Shown here piece after piece: positions 60,720 through 64,000 of a DNA stretch of 64,000 nucleotides (positions within the stretch are counted from its first letter, which is position 1; the number at the start of each line of letters is the position of its first letter). This DNA comes from Choricystis sp. odSpoLacu1. Taxonomy: Eukaryota > Chlorophyta > Trebouxiophyceae. Location: positions 62,001 to 126,000 of the forward strand of contig OY253658.1 of NCBI GenBank assembly GCA_958009055.1, given 5' to 3'. The notes under the pieces were generated by a model. The model did no database searches and had not been told where the DNA came from. It saw nothing but the letters and a program-made list of their open reading frames with translations. The translations under genes were made by a program, and so were the position numbers.

Positions 60720-62340
60720 TCACGCGCCCTCCACCACGACGCCCTCCACCGCCCCCTCTCTCGCCTCATACCGAAACATGAAGCCACCCCCCGCCGCCAC
60801 GATGACGCTGGAGCCGTCGGGGGCCACGCCCACCGCGCGCGCGCCCGCTTTGACGCGCGGCGGCGGCGGGAGGGCCGCGAGCAGCGCGCCGGTGGCGGCG
60901 TCCACGACGGCCGCCTCGCCTGCAGGGCCGCCGACCACGATGAAGGCGCCGTCCCGGGTGGCGCCCAGGCGGCAGCGTCCGCCCGAGGAGCCCAGGCCGC
61001 CCGCCCCGGGCGCGCGGAAGGGGGTCGGTTGAGACAGGGGGATGGGGGAGCCGGCTGAGCCAGCCTCCACATCCACCTCCCACACCGCCCCCCTGCCGTC
61101 GCCACCCAAAGCAGCCAGGCGGGTGGGCGTGATCCACTTGAGGGAGGCGACTGGCGCGTCCAGCGCGCGGCGGGCGGGGGACGGGGGGGTGGCAACGCGC
61201 GCGCCCGCGGCCACCGCGTCGGCGCCGCGCGGGAGGGTGTCCAGTTCGGCCGCGTTGCCGGAGGCGGCCACCTCATCATCTCCAGGCACGTGCCACAGCT
61301 TGATGTCGCCCGACCGATGGCCAGTGGCGATCCAGGCGCCGGCCGGGTGGGTCGCGAGGCACACCGCGTCCCCTGAATCCGCCACAGAGGCGCACACCGT
61401 GGTGCCTGCGCGTGCATCCACCCTCCAGCAGGCCAGCACACCGTTGCGGTCCAGGGACGCCAGGAAGCCGGGGCGGGAGGCGGCGCCGGAGGCGTCGGCC
61501 AGCGGCGCAGCGTGCCCCTTGGCCAGGGCCACCGCGCCACCGTCCACGACGGACAGCACGGTGATGACGCCAGAGGCACCGCCCACCGCCAGCAGGGCGT
61601 CCGAGTCGGGGCGGTGGGTGCGGGGAGGTGGGGCGACCCAGGCGGCGCAGGTGAGGTCCTGTGGGAGGGAGGGGAGGGTTGGTTGGGTCTCTTTCTCCCC
61701 GCTTTTTTTCACTCCCACCCACACACACGCGCCACACACACACACTCTCTCTCTCTCTCAACCACAGCACTCACCCCACCCGGCGAGTGCTCCGTCGCCA
61801 CCGAGTCGAACTGCGCGGCGACCGCGACGTAGCCGCACAGGTGGTCACCGTCGTACACGTTGGCCTGGAGGTGGGAATGAGGGGGTGTTTTTACGTCAGT
61901 TGACGCTGGTGCGTGCGAAATCAGGGGCGCGTGGGCTCCCCGGGGCGTGTTTTCTCCGCGCGCGTTCCCGTCATGCGATTGAAAAACGTGCGCGCCGCCC
62001 TCCTCCCATCTCACCTGGTCGCCGCCCACCGTGGCAAACAGATTGGCCGTCGCCTCGTCGGGCGAGTACTCGATGGCCAGCACGGGCTGGGCGTGCGCTT
62101 CCTGCGTGTGTGGAAGAGGGGAGGGCGGGGGCGGGACGAAACAAATTGGCGCGTGATGGGTGGGGACGGGCGTTTTGCTGCACGGCCGCGCGCCCAATTC
62201 CCCACTCCCACTCTCTTGCGCACCTTGACCACCGTCTTGAGCGCCAGCCGGCCCAGAGCCCCGCGCCGGGCGGCGTCAGCGCCTTCCACCTTGTCCGCCG
62301 CCGCGCGCGCGGCGTAGCGCGCTTGGGCGTCGGCGTTCAT
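60720..62340 (-). CDS. WD40 protein, EED/FIE- or LRWD1-like
   Basis: Exons 62340-62224, 62101-62015, 61864-61775 and 61658-60720; 410 residues, all junctions in phase. After a short helix (MNADAQARYAARAAADKVEG) the first blades read AQPVLAIEYSPDEATANLFA followed by TVGGDQ, and LTCAAWVAP, then ALLAVGGASGVITVLSVVDG, LASLDRNGVLACWRVD, HPAGAWIATGHRSGDIKLWH, VASLKWITPTRLAALGGDGR and a C-terminal VIVAAGGGFMFRYEA. The 'FATVGG-D-Q/N' entry followed by 'AVGGxxGxIxVxxV' resembles EED/FIE of PRC2 and the related LRWD1 propeller. I cannot decide between them. Donors are GTGCGC and GTGAG. Confidence 0.7.
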
Positions 62341-62886
62341 GTGTGGGAGAGGTGTGTGAGTGCCGGGGAGGAGAGGGCCGAGGGCGTCTGGTTTGAAAGA
62401 GTGGGCGGCAGGCTCGCGCAGATAGGGGGGGCGTGTGTCTCTGGTGTGTTTTTGTTTTTGTCTGCAGTTTCTTTTTCTTCGCTCTCACAAACGAACTCAA
62501 TTCTATTCGGCCCGACCGCCCGTCTCCAGACGCGTGCTCTCGACCCTCCCCCGCTTTTCCAACACACACACACGTCAAGGTGAGTCGTGCGCCCTGTCAC
62601 TGCGAGAGAGAGAGGCGGCGGCAACGGAGGCACGGGGTCGCCGCCTTGCCGCACTGCAGCGCGCTTGTCTAGCGTGCAAGTCAATCGCGTCGCTCGCGCG
62701 CCACCCTGCCCCTGTCCGCCGCCCCTGCCCCCTCCAACACGTGAATGAGCATCATCTCCACGCAACGAGGCGACGATGAGGGTGGAAGGAGGGGCGAAGG
62801 AGGGTGAACGGGGGCTGCCCATCGAGGTCTAAACGCGACGCGACGTCTAATCTGCTCTCAACACACAAAACACACAGCCACCAACC
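62341..62886. other. Divergent intergenic region
   Basis: Start-to-start gap of 546 bp. Contains a pyrimidine/T-rich part at 62440-62490, a (GA)n-like stretch near 62600 and CACACA leader sequence. A GTGAGTCG at 62580 may be a 5' UTR donor of the following gene. No other gene supported. Confidence 0.4.
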
Positions 62887-64000
62887 ATGAAGGCCGCCGC
62901 TTTTGCGCTGGTCGCGCTGCTGGCCATCGGGGCCGCGTCTGCGGGTGAGTGAGGGGAGGGAGAGGATGGGAGGGAGGGCGCGGGAGGGGCCGCGTCGGGG
63001 GCGCGAATCGACAAACCGCCCTCGTTCGTTCGCGACGCGACAAAAACGCAGATCGGCGGCCGTTTGGGGGCCTTCCCACCACACTCCCACCCTCATACAC
63101 ACACACACACATGCACTCACACAGCGCACGACCGCCGCCTGCTGGGCAAGGACGAAGCCGGCCTCGGCGAGGCGGTGCTCGCCAAGAAGGGTCACGGGGA
63201 AGGCAAGTTTTGCAAGATGCGGGATGGAGCGCGCGTGTTTGGTCGCGTTTGCGGGCCCACTATCGCTTTGAGAGCATAAGAACGATCCAACGGTTGCGTC
63301 CAGTGAATGAAAACGGCGCGGGAGGCGCCCGCGGGCGACGCAACACGTGACTTTTGGTTAAGCACACGGGGCCGAACAAAAAAAAAACGCAACCCCCGCG
63401 CTCACCCTCTTCCCTCCACCCAACACCCCACTCCAAACACAGCCGCCGAGGCCGCCGCCAAATCGCTGAAGGTCAAGGGTGAAGCCGTGGCCGCCGCCTC
63501 CGAGGCGGGCAAGACCAAGAAGGTGAAGACTCTGTCTGGCGCTGAGGAAGCCGCCGCCGCGGCTGCGGGCGCCGCTTACGACAAGTGGGCCTCCTCCCCC
63601 GCCGTCCCCAAGCCCACCAAGGAGCAGTGGAAGGCCGCTGAGATGGCGTCCAAGCTGGCGGGCGCGGGTGAGGCCGCTGAGGCTGGCAAGGCCAAGCCCG
63701 CCAAGAAGGGCGGCGAGGCCGTTGCCGCGATCGCTGAAGCCGCCAAGCCCACGAAGATCAAGGGCGAGGCTGTCAAGTCTCTGAAGGTCAAGGGTGAGGC
63801 CGTCGCTGCCGTCGCTGAGGCGGGAAAGCCCAAAAAGGTCAAGGGTGAGGCCGTTGCCGCTGTCGCCGAGGCCGCCAAGCCGACCAAGGTCAAGGGTGAG
63901 GCCGTCAAGTCGCTGAAGGTCAAGGGTGAGGCCGTGTCCCCCATCTCGGAGGCGGGCAAGCCCAAGAAGGTCAAGGGTGAGGCGGTCGCCGCTGTCGCCG
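62887..64000 (+). CDS. Secreted Lys/Ala repeat protein, 3' end beyond the window
   Basis: Exons 62887-62944, 63125-63202 and 63443 to the window end. Signal peptide MKAAAFALVALLAIGAASA, then AHDRRLLGKDEAGLGEA. Exon 3 encodes repeats built on K-(V/I)-K-G-E-A-V: 10-residue units (KIKGEAVKSL) alternate with 17-residue units (KVKGEAVAAVAEAGKPK) in a higher order of 132 nt (63754 and 63886 start equivalent blocks). Basic, Ala-rich, disorder-prone, like a histone-H1 or LEA tail, but with a secretory leader. The second intron (63203-63442) uses a GC donor (G|GCAAGT) with a CACAG acceptor; no GT donor would keep the frame. Role unknown; wall or mucilage association is a guess. Confidence 0.75.

Noticed and set aside
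1..64000. tRNA or rRNA genes
   Set aside because: No T-loop GTTCRANNC with a matching acceptor stem and no conserved rRNA blocks seen by eye; GTTCGAAC-like hits lie inside the HCCS coding sequence.

Overview
The window is nuclear DNA from a photosynthetic eukaryote, most likely a small-genome green alga. It is visibly GC-rich and densely packed on both strands. Its genes are eukaryotic and include short spliceosomal introns, mostly about 70 to 250 nt, which usually begin GTGAG and end in a pyrimidine run plus CAG. Two chlorophyll/tetrapyrrole genes (magnesium-protoporphyrin IX methyltransferase and glutamate-1-semialdehyde aminomutase), an FtsH protease with a transit-like N-terminus and a deaminase-only RibD point to a plastid. 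A mitochondrial holocytochrome c synthase (System III) fits algae better than land plants, which use the CCM system. I saw no bacterial operon, rRNA, convincing tRNA, CRISPR array or transposon.

Layout. 1-5.7 kb: NAA38-like Sm protein, two paralogous secreted Cys/Trp micro-peptide genes, a hydrophobic membrane protein and a two-domain cytidine deaminase. 5.8-16.3 kb: secreted Cys-rich protein, NECAP, universal stress protein, alpha/beta hydrolase, isoprenylcysteine methylesterase, TruB-type pseudouridine synthase, CHLM and a GH43/32-like beta-propeller protein. 16.6-31.8 kb: multi-pass RING E3 ligase, Ala-rich repeat protein, tail-anchored coiled-coil protein, second USP-like protein, lariat debranching enzyme DBR1, FtsH, prefoldin 5, serine carboxypeptidase, family I pyrophosphatase and a small secreted protein. 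32.3-40.6 kb: secreted orphan, membrane-anchored O-methyltransferase, RING-FYVE-SYLF protein, MSI1/RBBP4 and HCCS.

40.1-49.9 kb is the most striking part: a 3281-bp unit present three times head to tail without a difference that I could find. Each unit carries one complete ACS-family MFS transporter, the 3' part of HCCS and most of a small repeat-protein gene. The breakpoints fall inside HCCS and the repeat-protein gene. Only copy 1 therefore has intact HCCS, only copy 3 has the native end of the repeat protein, and copies 1 and 2 end in a chimeric tail.

50.7-64 kb: glutamate-1-semialdehyde aminomutase, HhH-GPD DNA glycosylase, RibD deaminase, TTC1-like TPR protein, two small probably plastid membrane proteins, a large secreted propeller-like protein, a WD40 protein, and the start of a secreted Lys/Ala repeat protein that runs off the window.

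Four genes (cytidine deaminase, RING ligase, pyrophosphatase, secreted propeller-like protein) are open and conserved on both sides of a small frame break at a homopolymer or short tandem repeat. This looks more like unpolished sequence than gene decay. Many genes are divergent pairs sharing 90 to 240 bp of promoter, and several intergenic regions hold perfect or near-perfect inverted repeats. The best candidate for something undescribed is the pair of secreted peptide precursors at 834-2059, which share a Cys-x3-Cys-Gly-Arg-Arg processing-like signature.
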